A stretch of DNA of 33,826 bases from SG8-39 sp041558415 (GTDB taxonomy: Bacteria; Pseudomonadota; Gammaproteobacteria; Burkholderiales; SG8-39), in contig JBFFEY010000031.1 of the NCBI GenBank assembly GCA_041558415.1, forward strand, positions 1 through 33,826, written 5' to 3'. The position numbers and the translations under genes are program-made. A model generated the notes under the pieces. That model did no database searches and was not told the DNA's origin. It saw nothing but the letters and a program-made list of their open reading frames with translations. Shown here one piece after another: positions 1-10,377 of this stretch. How positions within the stretch are numbered: the first letter of the stretch is position 1; each line of letters starts with the position of its first letter.

Positions 1-154
1 GCGACGGGATCTCCATCGTCGCCTTGTCCGACTCCAGCGTGATGAGCGACTGCTCCTTGTCGACCGTATCGCCGACCTTGACCAGCAGCTCGATCACTTC
101 GACGTCCTTGAAGTCCCCGATGTCGGGAACCTTCACTTCGACCGCATTCGCCAT
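1..154 (-). CDS. aceF: Pyruvate dehydrogenase E2 (dihydrolipoamide acetyltransferase), 5' end only
   Basis: This is the amino-terminal 51 codons of the E2 core of the pyruvate dehydrogenase complex, cut by the window edge. The translation starts MANAVEVKVPDIGDF and is the first half of a lipoyl domain; the lipoyl-lysine motif ESDKATM is present with the lysine at about residue 44. E2 transfers the acetyl group from E1 through this swinging lipoyl arm to coenzyme A. It lies 76 bp downstream of aceE on the same strand, so the two are probably co-transcribed. Dihydrolipoamide succinyltransferase also has a lipoyl domain, but the aceE neighbour makes aceF much more likely. The rest of the protein is outside the window. 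Confidence 0.93.
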   Translation of the reverse strand, partial: MANAVEVKVPDIGDFKDVEVIELLVKVGDTVDKEQSLITLESDKATMEIPS

Positions 155-230
155 GGCGCCTATCGCTTGTTCTAAACGTTACCCGTTGCGCGCCAACGTG
201 CCACGCCAAGGCACCAGGCAACGCTGTTCT

Positions 231-2915
<2,685 letters not shown>

Positions 2916-2993
2916 GGCTTCCTCCGGCTTGTGGCGCTGCGTCGGGCCCAGGGCACCTTGTGGGCGCGAGGCAGGCCAGACGGACAGGGACGG

Positions 2994-2999
2994 ATTGTA
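2994..2999 (-). promoter_or_regulatory. Candidate -10 element of aceE
   Basis: On the minus strand the sequence reads TACAAT, 5 of 6 to the sigma-70 -10 consensus, about 80 nt upstream of the aceE start and inside the divergent aceE-folD spacer. The matching -35 position (about TTCGCC) is weak. This is a sequence match only, and no regulator site was recognised in the spacer. Confidence 0.35.
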
Positions 3000-3070
3000 G
3001 AGCCAGCAGGCTGCGCCGGCGAACACGGATTCGCGGGTGTTAGACTCGGCGCCTTTTTCCGGGAACCCCA

Positions 3071-3937
3071 ATGGCTGCGCGGATCATCGACGGAAGAGCG
3101 ATCGCCGCCGACCTACGGCAGGCGCTCGGCCCGCGGGTGGCGACACTGGCCGCGCGTCGCGTGCGGCCGGGCCTGGCGGTGATCCTGGTGGGGGATGACC
3201 CCGCCTCGCGGGTCTACGTGCGCAACAAGGAGCGCGCCTGCGAGCAGGCCGGCATCGCGTCGCGCCACATTGCGCTGCCCGCACAGACGGGCGAGGCCGA
3301 GCTGCTCGGCACGATCGGCGCGCTGAACGCCGATCCGGCCGTTCATGCCATCCTCGTGCAGCTGCCGCTGCCGCGCCACCTCGACCCTGACCAGGTGGTC
3401 GAAGCCATCGCCCCGCACAAGGACGCCGACGGCTTCCATCCGATGAACACCGGGGCACTGCTCGTCGGGCGCAGCGGTTTCGTGCCCTGCACCCCTGCCG
3501 GCATCATGGTCATGCTCGAGCGCAGCGGCATCGAGCTGCGCGGCAAGCGCGCCGTTGTCGTCGGCCGCTCGAACATCGTCGGCAAGCCGATGGCGCTGCT
3601 CCTCTTGCAACGCGATGCCACCGTCACCATCTGCCACTCCAAGACGCGCGACCTTCCGGCGCTCACGCGCGAGGCGGACGTGCTGGTTGCGGCGCTGGGC
3701 CGCCCCCGGGCGATCGGCGCCGCCATGGTGAAGCCCGGTGCCTGCGTGATCGACGTTGGCATCAACCGGCTCGCGGACGGCAGCCTGGCGGGAGACGTCG
3801 ATACGGCCGCGGTGAAAGAGGTCGCGGGCTGGATCACCCCGGTGCCGGGCGGCGTCGGCCCGATGACGGTCGCGATGCTGCTCGAGAACTGCGTGCGCGC
3901 CGCAGAGCTGGCCGCGGCGTCTGCGGAACGGAACTGA
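3071..3937 (+). CDS. folD: Bifunctional methylenetetrahydrofolate dehydrogenase / methenyltetrahydrofolate cyclohydrolase
   Basis: FolD interconverts 5,10-methylene-, methenyl- and 10-formyl-tetrahydrofolate with NADP, feeding purine and formyl-methionine synthesis. The 288-residue length is normal. Visible family motifs are VGDDPASRVYVRNKERAC (Tyr49 and Lys53 at the cyclohydrolase site), the substrate-site segment QLPLPRHL, DADGFHPMNTG, CTPAGIMVML, the Rossmann segment VVGRSNIVGKP at about residues 162-172, and the C-terminal TPVPGGVGPMTVAML. The ATG at 3071 is the first usable start. The gene leads a tight rightward run (folD, prlC, the DUF4124-glutaredoxin gene and xth) with a 13-nt gap to prlC, so an operon is likely. 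Confidence 0.97.
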   Translation: MAARIIDGRAIAADLRQALGPRVATLAARRVRPGLAVILVGDDPASRVYVRNKERACEQAGIASRHIALPAQTGEAELLGTIGALNADPAVHAILVQLPLPRHLDPDQVVEAIAPHKDADGFHPMNTGALLVGRSGFVPCTPAGIMVMLERSGIELRGKRAVVVGRSNIVGKPMALLLLQRDATVTICHSKTRDLPALTREADVLVAALGRPRAIGAAMVKPGACVIDVGINRLADGSLAGDVDTAAVKEVAGWITPVPGGVGPMTVAMLLENCVRAAELAAASAERN

Positions 3938-3950
3938 CGGCAGGACTGCG

Positions 3951-6005
3951 ATGAACCCTTTGCTCGATTTTGGCGGGCTGCCCCGCTTCGCGGAATTCAG
4001 ACCGGAACATGTCGCCCCCGCGGTCGACCAGCTTCTGGCCGAAGCGCGCCAAGCGATGAACCAGGCCGCCGCGCCGGACACGCCCCTGCAGTGGGACGCG
4101 TTCGTCGCGCCGCTCGAGGACGCCAACGAGCGCCTGTCGCGCGCCTGGGGCCAGGTCTCGCATCTGCATGCAGTGATGGACAGCCCGCCGCTGCGCGAGG
4201 CGTACAACGCCAACCTGCCGAAGATCACGCAGTACTACACCGAGCTCGGGCAGAACGAGGCGCTCTTCGAGAAATACCGCGCGCTGCGCGCCGCGCCGGC
4301 ATTCGCGGCGCTCAGTGCGCCGCGCAAGGCGATCGTCGAGCATGCCCTGCGCGACTTCCGGCTGGGTGGCGCCGAGCTGCCGCCCGAGAAGAAAGTGCGC
4401 TTTGCCGAAATCCAGGAGGAAGCGGCGCGCTGCTCGGCGAAGTTTTCGCAGAACCTGCTCGACGCGACGAATGCCTACTCGATCGTGCTCGAGGACCCGG
4501 CGCGCCTCGCCGGCATTCCGGCCGACGTCCTCGCGGCGGCACGCGAGGCGGCGGAAAAGGAAGGCAAGCCCGGCTGGAAGTTCACGCTGCACATGCCGTC
4601 CTACCTGCCGGTGATGCAATACGCGGAGGACCGGTCGCTGCGCGAGACGCTCTATCGCGCATACACCACGCGCGCCGCCGAGTTCGGCAAGCCCGACTGG
4701 GACAACACGCCGCTCATCCGTACGCTGCTGCGCCTGCGCCGCGAAGAAGCCCGGCTCCTCGGCTACGCGGACTTCGCCGAAGTCTCGCTGGTGCCGAAGA
4801 TGGCGTCCTCGCCCGCCGAAGTCATCGGCTTCCTCGAGGATCTCGCGCAGCGTGCGCGACCGCAGGCAGAACGCGACGCAGCCGAGCTGCGCGCCTTCGC
4901 CCGCGACACGCTCGGCATCGAGCGGCTCGAAGCCTGGGACCTCGCCTACGCCGCTGAGAAACTGCGGCTGCAGCGCTACGCGTTCTCCGATCAGGAGGTC
5001 AAGCAGTACTTTCCCGAGGATGTGGTTCTGAAGGGCCTGTTCCGCGTGGTCGAGACGCTCTACGGGCTGCGCATCCGCCCCGCACAGGCACCGGTGTGGC
5101 ATGCCGATGTGCGCTTTTTCGAGATCATCGACGCGCACGACGAGTGCATCGGTCAGTTCTACATGGACCTCTACGCGCGCGAATCGAAGCAAGGCGGCGC
5201 CTGGATGGCGGATGCCGTGACGCGCCGGCGCCGACTGGCGCAGCTGCAGACGCCGGTGGCCTACCTCAACTGCAACTTCTCGCGCCCGACGGGCGGCAGG
5301 CCGGCGCTGTTCACGCACGACGAGGTCATCACGCTGTTCCATGAATTCGGCCACTGCCTGCATCACCTGCTGACGCGCATCGAGGACCTTGGCGTTGCCG
5401 GCATCAATGGCGTCGAATGGGACGCGGTCGAGCTGCCGAGCCAGTTCATGGAAAACTTCTGCTGGGAGTGGGAGGTGCTCAGCGGCATGACGCGCCACGT
5501 CGACAGCGGCGAAGCACTGCCGCGGCCGCTGTTCGAGCGCATGCTGGCGGCGAAGAACTTTCACAGCGGCCTGGCGACGCTGCGGCAGATCGAGTTCGCG
5601 ACCTTCGACATGCGGCTGCACGCGGAATTCGATCCCGCAGGCGATGCCACGGTGTTGTCGTTGCTCGACGACGTGCGCGCAAAGGTTTCGGTATTCGTGC
5701 CACCAGCGTTCAACCGCTTCCCGAACAATTTTTCGCACATTTTCGGCGGCGGCTACGCGGCCGGCTACTACAGCTACAAGTGGGCCGAGGTGCTCTCGGC
5801 CGATGCCTACAGCGCATTCGAGGAGAGCCGCGACGCGCGCCCGGGCGCCGACGGCGTGCTCGACCCCGAAACAGGCGCCCGATTCCGTGACGAAATTCTC
5901 GCCGTCGGCGGCAGCCGGCCCGCCGCCGAGTCGTTCCACGCCTTCCGCGGTCGTGCGCCGCGGGTCGACGCGCTGCTGAAGCACAATGGTATGATCCCCG
6001 CATGA
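3951..6005 (+). CDS. prlC: Oligopeptidase A (M3 family zinc metallopeptidase)
   Basis: This 684-residue cytosolic metallopeptidase matches E. coli oligopeptidase A (about 680). The family degrades short peptides, including cleaved signal peptides. The zinc motif HEFGH is at about residues 464-468 within TLFHEFGHCLHHLL. The third ligand is the glutamate in the downstream GVEWDAVELPSQFMENF region. The C-terminal FPNNFSHIFGGGYAAGYYSY segment is the M3 substrate-binding loop. The start lies 13 nt after the folD stop. Its stop overlaps the next start as ATGA, indicating translational coupling. Dipeptidyl carboxypeptidase (Dcp) is a relative, but overall sequence and context fit PrlC better. Confidence 0.95.
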   Translation: MNPLLDFGGLPRFAEFRPEHVAPAVDQLLAEARQAMNQAAAPDTPLQWDAFVAPLEDANERLSRAWGQVSHLHAVMDSPPLREAYNANLPKITQYYTELGQNEALFEKYRALRAAPAFAALSAPRKAIVEHALRDFRLGGAELPPEKKVRFAEIQEEAARCSAKFSQNLLDATNAYSIVLEDPARLAGIPADVLAAAREAAEKEGKPGWKFTLHMPSYLPVMQYAEDRSLRETLYRAYTTRAAEFGKPDWDNTPLIRTLLRLRREEARLLGYADFAEVSLVPKMASSPAEVIGFLEDLAQRARPQAERDAAELRAFARDTLGIERLEAWDLAYAAEKLRLQRYAFSDQEVKQYFPEDVVLKGLFRVVETLYGLRIRPAQAPVWHADVRFFEIIDAHDECIGQFYMDLYARESKQGGAWMADAVTRRRRLAQLQTPVAYLNCNFSRPTGGRPALFTHDEVITLFHEFGHCLHHLLTRIEDLGVAGINGVEWDAVELPSQFMENFCWEWEVLSGMTRHVDSGEALPRPLFERMLAAKNFHSGLATLRQIEFATFDMRLHAEFDPAGDATVLSLLDDVRAKVSVFVPPAFNRFPNNFSHIFGGGYAAGYYSYKWAEVLSADAYSAFEESRDARPGADGVLDPETGARFRDEILAVGGSRPAAESFHAFRGRAPRVDALLKHNGMIPA

Positions 6006-6643
6006 GTTTCGCTCGCCATGCGGTGCTCTTCATCGTGCTGGCGGCTGCGCTGGGTACGGCGCAGGCGCAGCAGAAGCTTTACCGCTGGGTGGACGAACGG
6101 GGCAACGTGCACGTGACGGACACCGCACCGCCGCTCGGCGCCCGCAATGTCGAGCAGAGGGTTTACGGCGGTGGTGCTGCCGCAGGGCCCTCGCCCTACG
6201 AACTGCGCGAAGCGCAGAAGAATTTTCCGGTCACGCTGTATACCGCGCCTTCGTGCAAGGAACCCTGCGCGCAGGCGCGCACCGCGCTCAACCGGCGCGG
6301 CGTGCCGTTCAGCGAAGTGCAGGTCTGGAACGAAGAGACCAACGCCAAGCTGAAGGAGGTCTCCAACGCCAACGAAGTGCCGGTGCTGACCGTCGGACGC
6401 TCGGTGCAGAAGGGCTTCGAGCAGGGCGCTTTCGACAGCCTGCTCGACAGCGCCGGCTATCCGCGCGCGGGGCTGCTGCCCGAAGGCAATCAGGCAGCGC
6501 CCGAGCCGCCGAAGGGCTACATCGCGCCGGAGCAGCGCGCCGACCCTTCGCGCCCCACGGCTGAGCCGGTCAAGGCGGAGCCAGCGCCCAAGCTCGGGCC
6601 TTACGCGCCGCGCTTCAGCTCGAGAACCGAGCCGAAGCAGTGA
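6002..6643 (+). CDS. Secreted DUF4124-glutaredoxin-like fusion protein
   Basis: This 213-residue protein begins with a cleavable-type signal peptide (about residues 1-22, ending AQA), so it should act in the periplasm. Residues of about 24-55 (QKLYRWVDERGNVHVTDTAP) are a DUF4124 domain. From about residue 76 there is a glutaredoxin fold: VTLYTAPSCKEPC, then VPFSEVQVWNEETNAKL, then the cis-proline segment EVPVLTVG. The redox site is CKEPC (Cys85 and Cys89), a CxxxC spacing in place of the classical CxxC. The tail is proline-rich and probably disordered. It overlaps the prlC stop by 4 nt and sits in the folD-prlC-xth run. A thiol-redox role is inferred; the substrate is unknown. Confidence 0.85.
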   Translation: MSFARHAVLFIVLAAALGTAQAQQKLYRWVDERGNVHVTDTAPPLGARNVEQRVYGGGAAAGPSPYELREAQKNFPVTLYTAPSCKEPCAQARTALNRRGVPFSEVQVWNEETNAKLKEVSNANEVPVLTVGRSVQKGFEQGAFDSLLDSAGYPRAGLLPEGNQAAPEPPKGYIAPEQRADPSRPTAEPVKAEPAPKLGPYAPRFSSRTEPKQ

Positions 6644-6683
6644 AGCGCGCGCCGCGGCCGTCTGCCGCGGGCGCGGGGACGCG

Positions 6684-7451
6684 ATGAAACTCGCGACCTG
6701 GAACGTCAATTCGCTGAAGGTGCGCCTGCCGCAGCTCGTCGACTGGGTCGCGGCCGCGCAGCCTGACGTCGTCTGCCTGCAGGAAACCAAGCTCGAGGAC
6801 GGCAAGTTTCCGCAGAGCGAGATCGAGGCGGCCGGCTTTCGCGCCGCGTTCGCGGGTCAGAAGACCTACAACGGCGTCGCGCTCCTCGCGCGCAGCGCGC
6901 CGCAGGACGTTCGTACCGAGATGCCCGGACTCGCCGATCCGCAAAAGCGCGTTGTCGCCGCGACCGTCGGTGGGACGCGCGTCGTTTGCCTGTATGCGCC
7001 CAACGGCCAGGCAGTGGGATCGGACAAGTTCGACTACAAACTGCGCTGGTACGAGGCGCTGCGTGCCTGGCTGGCGGACGAGCTGGCACGGCATCCGCGC
7101 CTGGCGGTGCTCGGCGACCTCAACATCGCGCCGGAAGACCGCGACGTGCACGATCCCAAGCTGTGGGAAGGGCAGGTGCACTGCTCCGAGCCGGAGCGGG
7201 CGGCGTTCCGCGCGCTGCTCGCGCTCGGCCTGCAGGACGCCTTTCGCCTGTTCGAGCAGCCCGAAAAGTCATTCTCCTGGTGGGACTACCGCATGATGGC
7301 GTTTCGCCGCAACGCGGGGCTGCGCATCGACCACATCCTGCTCTCCGCGCCGCTCGCCGCGCAGTGCAGCGCCTGCAGCATCGACAAGGCGCCGCGCAAG
7401 CTCGAGCGGCCCTCCGACCACACGCCGGTCGTCGCCGAGCTGCGCGGCTAG
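6684..7451 (+). CDS. xthA: Exodeoxyribonuclease III / AP endonuclease
   Basis: Exonuclease III family enzymes cut DNA at abasic sites and remove 3'-blocking groups in base-excision repair. The protein has 255 residues, normal for the family. It starts MKLATWNVNSLKVRLPQL (Asn7) and carries the metal-binding glutamate in CLQETKLED (Glu34). The catalytic Asp/Asn pair is in LGDLNIAPEDRDVHDP, the late segment is FSWWDYRMMAFRRNAGLRIDHIL, and the terminal Asp-His is in PSDHTPVVAEL. It begins 40 nt after the DUF4124-glutaredoxin gene. That gap holds a 7-bp GC-rich hairpin (6652-6670) without a T-tract, so transcription may continue from upstream. Confidence 0.95.
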   Translation: MKLATWNVNSLKVRLPQLVDWVAAAQPDVVCLQETKLEDGKFPQSEIEAAGFRAAFAGQKTYNGVALLARSAPQDVRTEMPGLADPQKRVVAATVGGTRVVCLYAPNGQAVGSDKFDYKLRWYEALRAWLADELARHPRLAVLGDLNIAPEDRDVHDPKLWEGQVHCSEPERAAFRALLALGLQDAFRLFEQPEKSFSWWDYRMMAFRRNAGLRIDHILLSAPLAAQCSACSIDKAPRKLERPSDHTPVVAELRG

Positions 7452-7466
7452 CGCAGCCGGCAAGCG

Positions 7467-8078
7467 CTAAGGATTCATGCCCTTTTGCACGCCCGGGCGC
7501 GCAGCCATGCGCTCGCCCCAGCGCTGCAGGTTGTCCATGCCGCCCGCCGCATCGACGATCGCCTTGCGCAGCGCGTAATTCGGATACAGCATGAAATCAG
7601 CGAAGGAAACTTCGTCCGCCAGGTACTCACGGCCGGCCAGATGCTGATCGACGTGGCGGAAGTAGGCGACGAGTCGCCGCTTGAAGAAATCGACGATCGC
7701 GGGCGATTTCTCCGGCGCGGCGACTTCGAGCTGGAATACTGCGGTGCCGGTCGCCCCGACGTCGGTCGCGGCCTGCAGGAACCATTGCGCCGCCATCGCG
7801 CGGCGGCGCGGCTCCGTTGGGATGAACTTCGCCGCCTTCTCGCAGCAGTACACGATGATGGCGCCCGATTGGGCAAGCGTGAGCGGTTTGCCGCCCGGAC
7901 CGTCCTGATCGACGATCACCGGGATCACGCCGGCCGGATTGAGCTTGAGGAATTCGGGGCTGCGCTGCTCGCCTTTCGTCAGGTCGACCTTGTGGACGCG
8001 GTGCGGTAATCCGGTCTCGGCAAGTACGACCGACGCCCGCAGACCGTTGCCGGTGCCCCACATATAGAGATCGATCAT
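7467..8078 (-). CDS. Glutathione S-transferase family protein, Nu-class (YfcG)-like
   Basis: This 203-residue cytosolic protein has an N-terminal thioredoxin-like domain starting MIDLYMWGTGNGLRASVVL and an all-helical C-terminal domain. The Thr-x-Asn pattern (TGNG) and the start MIDLY resemble E. coli YfcG, a Nu-class GST with glutathione-dependent disulfide reductase activity. The G-site signature around the cis-proline (GVIPVIVDQDG) and QSGAIIVY is present. AAGGAG lies 8 nt upstream of the ATG at 8078 and supports that start. It is convergent with xthA and divergent from the small membrane-protein gene. The subclass is my inference; GST family membership is secure. Confidence 0.9.
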   Translation of the reverse strand: MIDLYMWGTGNGLRASVVLAETGLPHRVHKVDLTKGEQRSPEFLKLNPAGVIPVIVDQDGPGGKPLTLAQSGAIIVYCCEKAAKFIPTEPRRRAMAAQWFLQAATDVGATGTAVFQLEVAAPEKSPAIVDFFKRRLVAYFRHVDQHLAGREYLADEVSFADFMLYPNYALRKAIVDAAGGMDNLQRWGERMAARPGVQKGMNP

Positions 8079-8110
8079 GGCCTGCTCCTTACGCCGACAT
8101 GCGCGGGCCG

Positions 8111-8116
8111 ATTATA
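8111..8116 (-). promoter_or_regulatory. Candidate -10 element of the GST gene
   Basis: The minus strand reads TATAAT, a perfect sigma-70 -10 hexamer, about 33 nt upstream of the GST start. The -35 region 17-18 nt further up has no good match. On the other strand TAGAAT at 8137-8142 could serve the rightward gene at 8155, giving a back-to-back promoter arrangement. Confidence 0.45.
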
Positions 8117-8154
8117 GGCGCCAGAAGCGGGCGGCGTAGAATCCGCCGCAAGCC

Positions 8155-8523
8155 ATGGAACCCGCACGCTCGATCGCCAAGTTCGGCTTTCACCGCTGGT
8201 ATGAACGCCAGCTGACCGAAAGCTTCGCCTGGCTGGTCACCTGCCTGTTGTGCGCGGTGGCGATCGCCGCGGGCCTCGAATCGGCGTGGTCCCAGCTGGC
8301 AAGCTGGCGCGGCCTCGCGATGCTCGCCCTCGTCTACGTCGTCGGCCTGATCTGCTGGAGCGCGCTGCAGCGCTTTCTCACCCAGCTCACGCGTGCGAAC
8401 CACATCGCCTCAAGTTCGACCTGCGAGCGCTGCGGCGAGAACGGGCGCTACGAGGTGCTGAGCGAAACCGCGGCGATGCGCGTGCGCTGCCGCAAGTGCG
8501 CGCACGAGTGGACGATCCGCTAG
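8155..8523 (+). CDS. Small membrane protein with C-terminal zinc ribbon
   Basis: I do not recognise a named family. The 122-residue protein has two predicted membrane segments, about residues 24-43 (FAWLVTCLLCAVAIAAGLES) and 53-72 (GLAMLALVYVVGLICWSALQ). A short cytoplasmic-type domain follows with two CxxC knuckles, CERCGENG and CRKCAHEW, about 20 residues apart, which looks like a zinc ribbon. The MEPARSIAKFGFHRWYERQL start is basic and amphipathic. It stands alone between the divergent GST gene and convergent aceB, 13 bp from the aceB stop. The start is the only ATG near the N-terminus; no clear Shine-Dalgarno is seen. Function is unknown. Confidence 0.75.
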   Translation: MEPARSIAKFGFHRWYERQLTESFAWLVTCLLCAVAIAAGLESAWSQLASWRGLAMLALVYVVGLICWSALQRFLTQLTRANHIASSSTCERCGENGRYEVLSETAAMRVRCRKCAHEWTIR

Positions 8524-8536
8524 GCGGTACGCCCGC

Positions 8537-10135
8537 TCAGTCGATCATCCCGTAAGCCGGCAGGGTGAGGAATTCGACGTAGTCGCCCGTGGTGATCTCG
8601 TCGAACAGCTTCGCCGCGGCCTCGTACTGGCCTGCCTTCCAGCCCGCCTCGCCAAGGTACTCGCGCACCTTCGGCAGCTCTTCCTTGAGCAGCGCACGGA
8701 ACAGTTCCACCGTGACCTTGCGGCCGTCTTCCAGCTTGCCCTTGGGCGAGCGGATCCACTGCCAGATCTGCGAACGCGAGATCTCCGCCGTCGCCGCATC
8801 CTCCATCAGGTTGAACACCGGCACGCAGCCGTTGCCCGCCAGCCAGGCCCCGAGGTACTGGATGCCGACGTTGATGTTGTTGCGCAGACCCGCCTCGGTG
8901 ATCGGCGTTTCCGGCTGGAAGTTGAGCAGATCCTTGGCGGTGACCGTCACGTCCGGACGCTGCTTGTCGTACTGGTTCGGCTTCGGCATGTGCTCGTCGA
9001 ACACGGCCTTGGCGATCGGCACCAGCCCCGGGTGCGCCACCCAGGTGCCGTCGCAACCGTCGGTCACTTCGCGCAGCTTGTCGAGGCGAACTTTCTCGAG
9101 GGCGGCCTCGTTCGCCGCCGGGTCGTTCTTGATGGGTATCTGCGCCGCCATGCCGCCCATTGCCGGCGCGTTGCGCCGATGGCAGGTCTTCACCAGCGAC
9201 AGCGCGTAGGCGCGCAGGAACGGTGCCGTCATCGTCACCTGCGCGCGGTCGGCGAGGCAGAAGTCCTTGTTGACGCGGAACTTCTTGATGCACGAGAAGA
9301 TGTAGTCCCAGCGCCCGATGTTGAGGCCCGCCGAATGGTCCTTCAGCTCCCACAGGATCTCGTCCATCTCGAACGCCGCCAGCACCGTCTCGATGAGCAC
9401 CGTCGCCTTGATGGTGCCCTGCTTCACGCCGAGCGCATCCTGCGCCGTCTTGAAGATGTCGTTCCACAGGCGCGCCTCGAGATGGCTCTCCATCTTGGGC
9501 AGGTAAAAATACGGCCCCGAGCCGCGCGCCAGCAGTTCCTTGGCGTTGTGGAAGAAGTACAGCGCGAAGTCGAAGATGCCGCCCGATACCGGCTTGCCGT
9601 CGACCAGGACGTGCTTTTCGTCGAGGTGCCAGCCGCGCGGGCGCGGGATGAGCACCGCGGTCTTGTCGTTCAGCGCGTAGCTCTTGCCGCCCTGCTGGAA
9701 GGTGATCGTGCGGCGCACGGCGTCGCGCAGATTGATCTGCCCGTCGATCATGTTGAACCAGGTCGGGCAGTTGGCGTCCTCGAAATCCGCCATGAAGGTG
9801 GAGGCGCCCGAGTTGAGCGCGTTGATCACCATCTTGCGGTCGGTCGGCCCGGTGATCTCGACACGGCGGTCGAGCATGTCCTTGGGCTGTGGCGCGATCG
9901 TCCAATCCGACTCACGCAGCGACTCGGTCTCGGGCAGGAAATCGGGAAGTTTGCCGGCGTCGAAGGTCTTCTGCCGCGCGGCGCGCGCGGCGAGCAGCGC
10001 CTGGCGATGCGACTCGAACCGGCGGTGCAGCGCGACGACCAGATCGAGCGCCTCGGGCGTCAGGATCTGGTCGAAGCCGGGATGCGATTTACCAAGGATC
10101 TGCAGGCCCCTGGGCAGGCTGTTGGGTGCATTCAT
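8537..10135 (-). CDS. aceB: Malate synthase A
   Basis: Malate synthase condenses glyoxylate with acetyl-CoA to malate in the glyoxylate shunt. The 532-residue length equals that of E. coli AceB (533) and is far from the roughly 720-residue G form. The family signature KDHSAGLNIGRWDYIF is exact. Also visible are IPRPRGWHLDEKH with the active-site arginine, IETVLAAFEMDEI with a metal-binding glutamate, and EDAATAEISRSQIWQW, which contains the catalytic aspartate region. The ATG at 10135 gives MNAPNSLPRG. Isocitrate lyase is not in the window. The gene is divergent from a ketopantoate-reductase-like gene across a 242-bp spacer holding its promoter and inverted repeats. Confidence 0.97.
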   Translation of the reverse strand: MNAPNSLPRGLQILGKSHPGFDQILTPEALDLVVALHRRFESHRQALLAARAARQKTFDAGKLPDFLPETESLRESDWTIAPQPKDMLDRRVEITGPTDRKMVINALNSGASTFMADFEDANCPTWFNMIDGQINLRDAVRRTITFQQGGKSYALNDKTAVLIPRPRGWHLDEKHVLVDGKPVSGGIFDFALYFFHNAKELLARGSGPYFYLPKMESHLEARLWNDIFKTAQDALGVKQGTIKATVLIETVLAAFEMDEILWELKDHSAGLNIGRWDYIFSCIKKFRVNKDFCLADRAQVTMTAPFLRAYALSLVKTCHRRNAPAMGGMAAQIPIKNDPAANEAALEKVRLDKLREVTDGCDGTWVAHPGLVPIAKAVFDEHMPKPNQYDKQRPDVTVTAKDLLNFQPETPITEAGLRNNINVGIQYLGAWLAGNGCVPVFNLMEDAATAEISRSQIWQWIRSPKGKLEDGRKVTVELFRALLKEELPKVREYLGEAGWKAGQYEAAAKLFDEITTGDYVEFLTLPAYGMID

Positions 10136-10168
10136 AACGGCAAGTCCGTAACGGGCGGAAGGCCTTGA

Positions 10169-10197
10169 ATTTTATGGAGCCCGATGTGGCGCCGCAA
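10169..10197 (-). promoter_or_regulatory. Candidate sigma-70 promoter of aceB
   Basis: On the minus strand a -35 TTGCGG (10192-10197) is separated by exactly 17 nt from a -10 TAAAAT (10169-10174). It is about 35 nt upstream of the aceB ATG. The -10 matches 5 of 6 consensus bases and the -35 matches the TTG core. The 7-bp inverted repeat at 10203-10225 begins only 5 bp upstream of the -35 box, where an activator or repressor could sit. Confidence 0.55.
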
Positions 10198-10202
10198 CAT
10201 AA

Positions 10203-10225
10203 AATCCTTTGGGCCCATAAGGATT
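10203..10225. repeat. Inverted repeat, possible operator between aceB and the divergent oxidoreductase
   Basis: AATCCTT and AAGGATT form a perfect 7-bp inverted repeat around a 9-nt centre that includes TGGGCCCA. It lies just upstream of the aceB -35 box and about 150 bp before the divergent gene. An overlapping 8-bp repeat (ATTTTATG at 10169-10176 and CATAAAAT at 10198-10205) brackets the promoter itself. I cannot assign a regulator. Confidence 0.45.
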
Positions 10226-10377
10226 ATTGAACGACGGCGCCAGGAGCGCAGCCCAGTGCCGCAGGTTTGCAGGTGGATAGCGGAAGGAGTAGCCTTTTTG
10301 CGCATTGGTGTCTCGTTTCGTAATGTGAAATACGATCAACCCCGGGCCCAACCCTTTTCGCCGCGCGGAGGTGCCTG

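Noticed and set aside
6652..6670. CCGCGGC/GCCGCGG hairpin before xthA as a terminator
   Set aside because: No T-tract, and the tight gene spacing argues for continued transcription; probably chance in GC-rich DNA.
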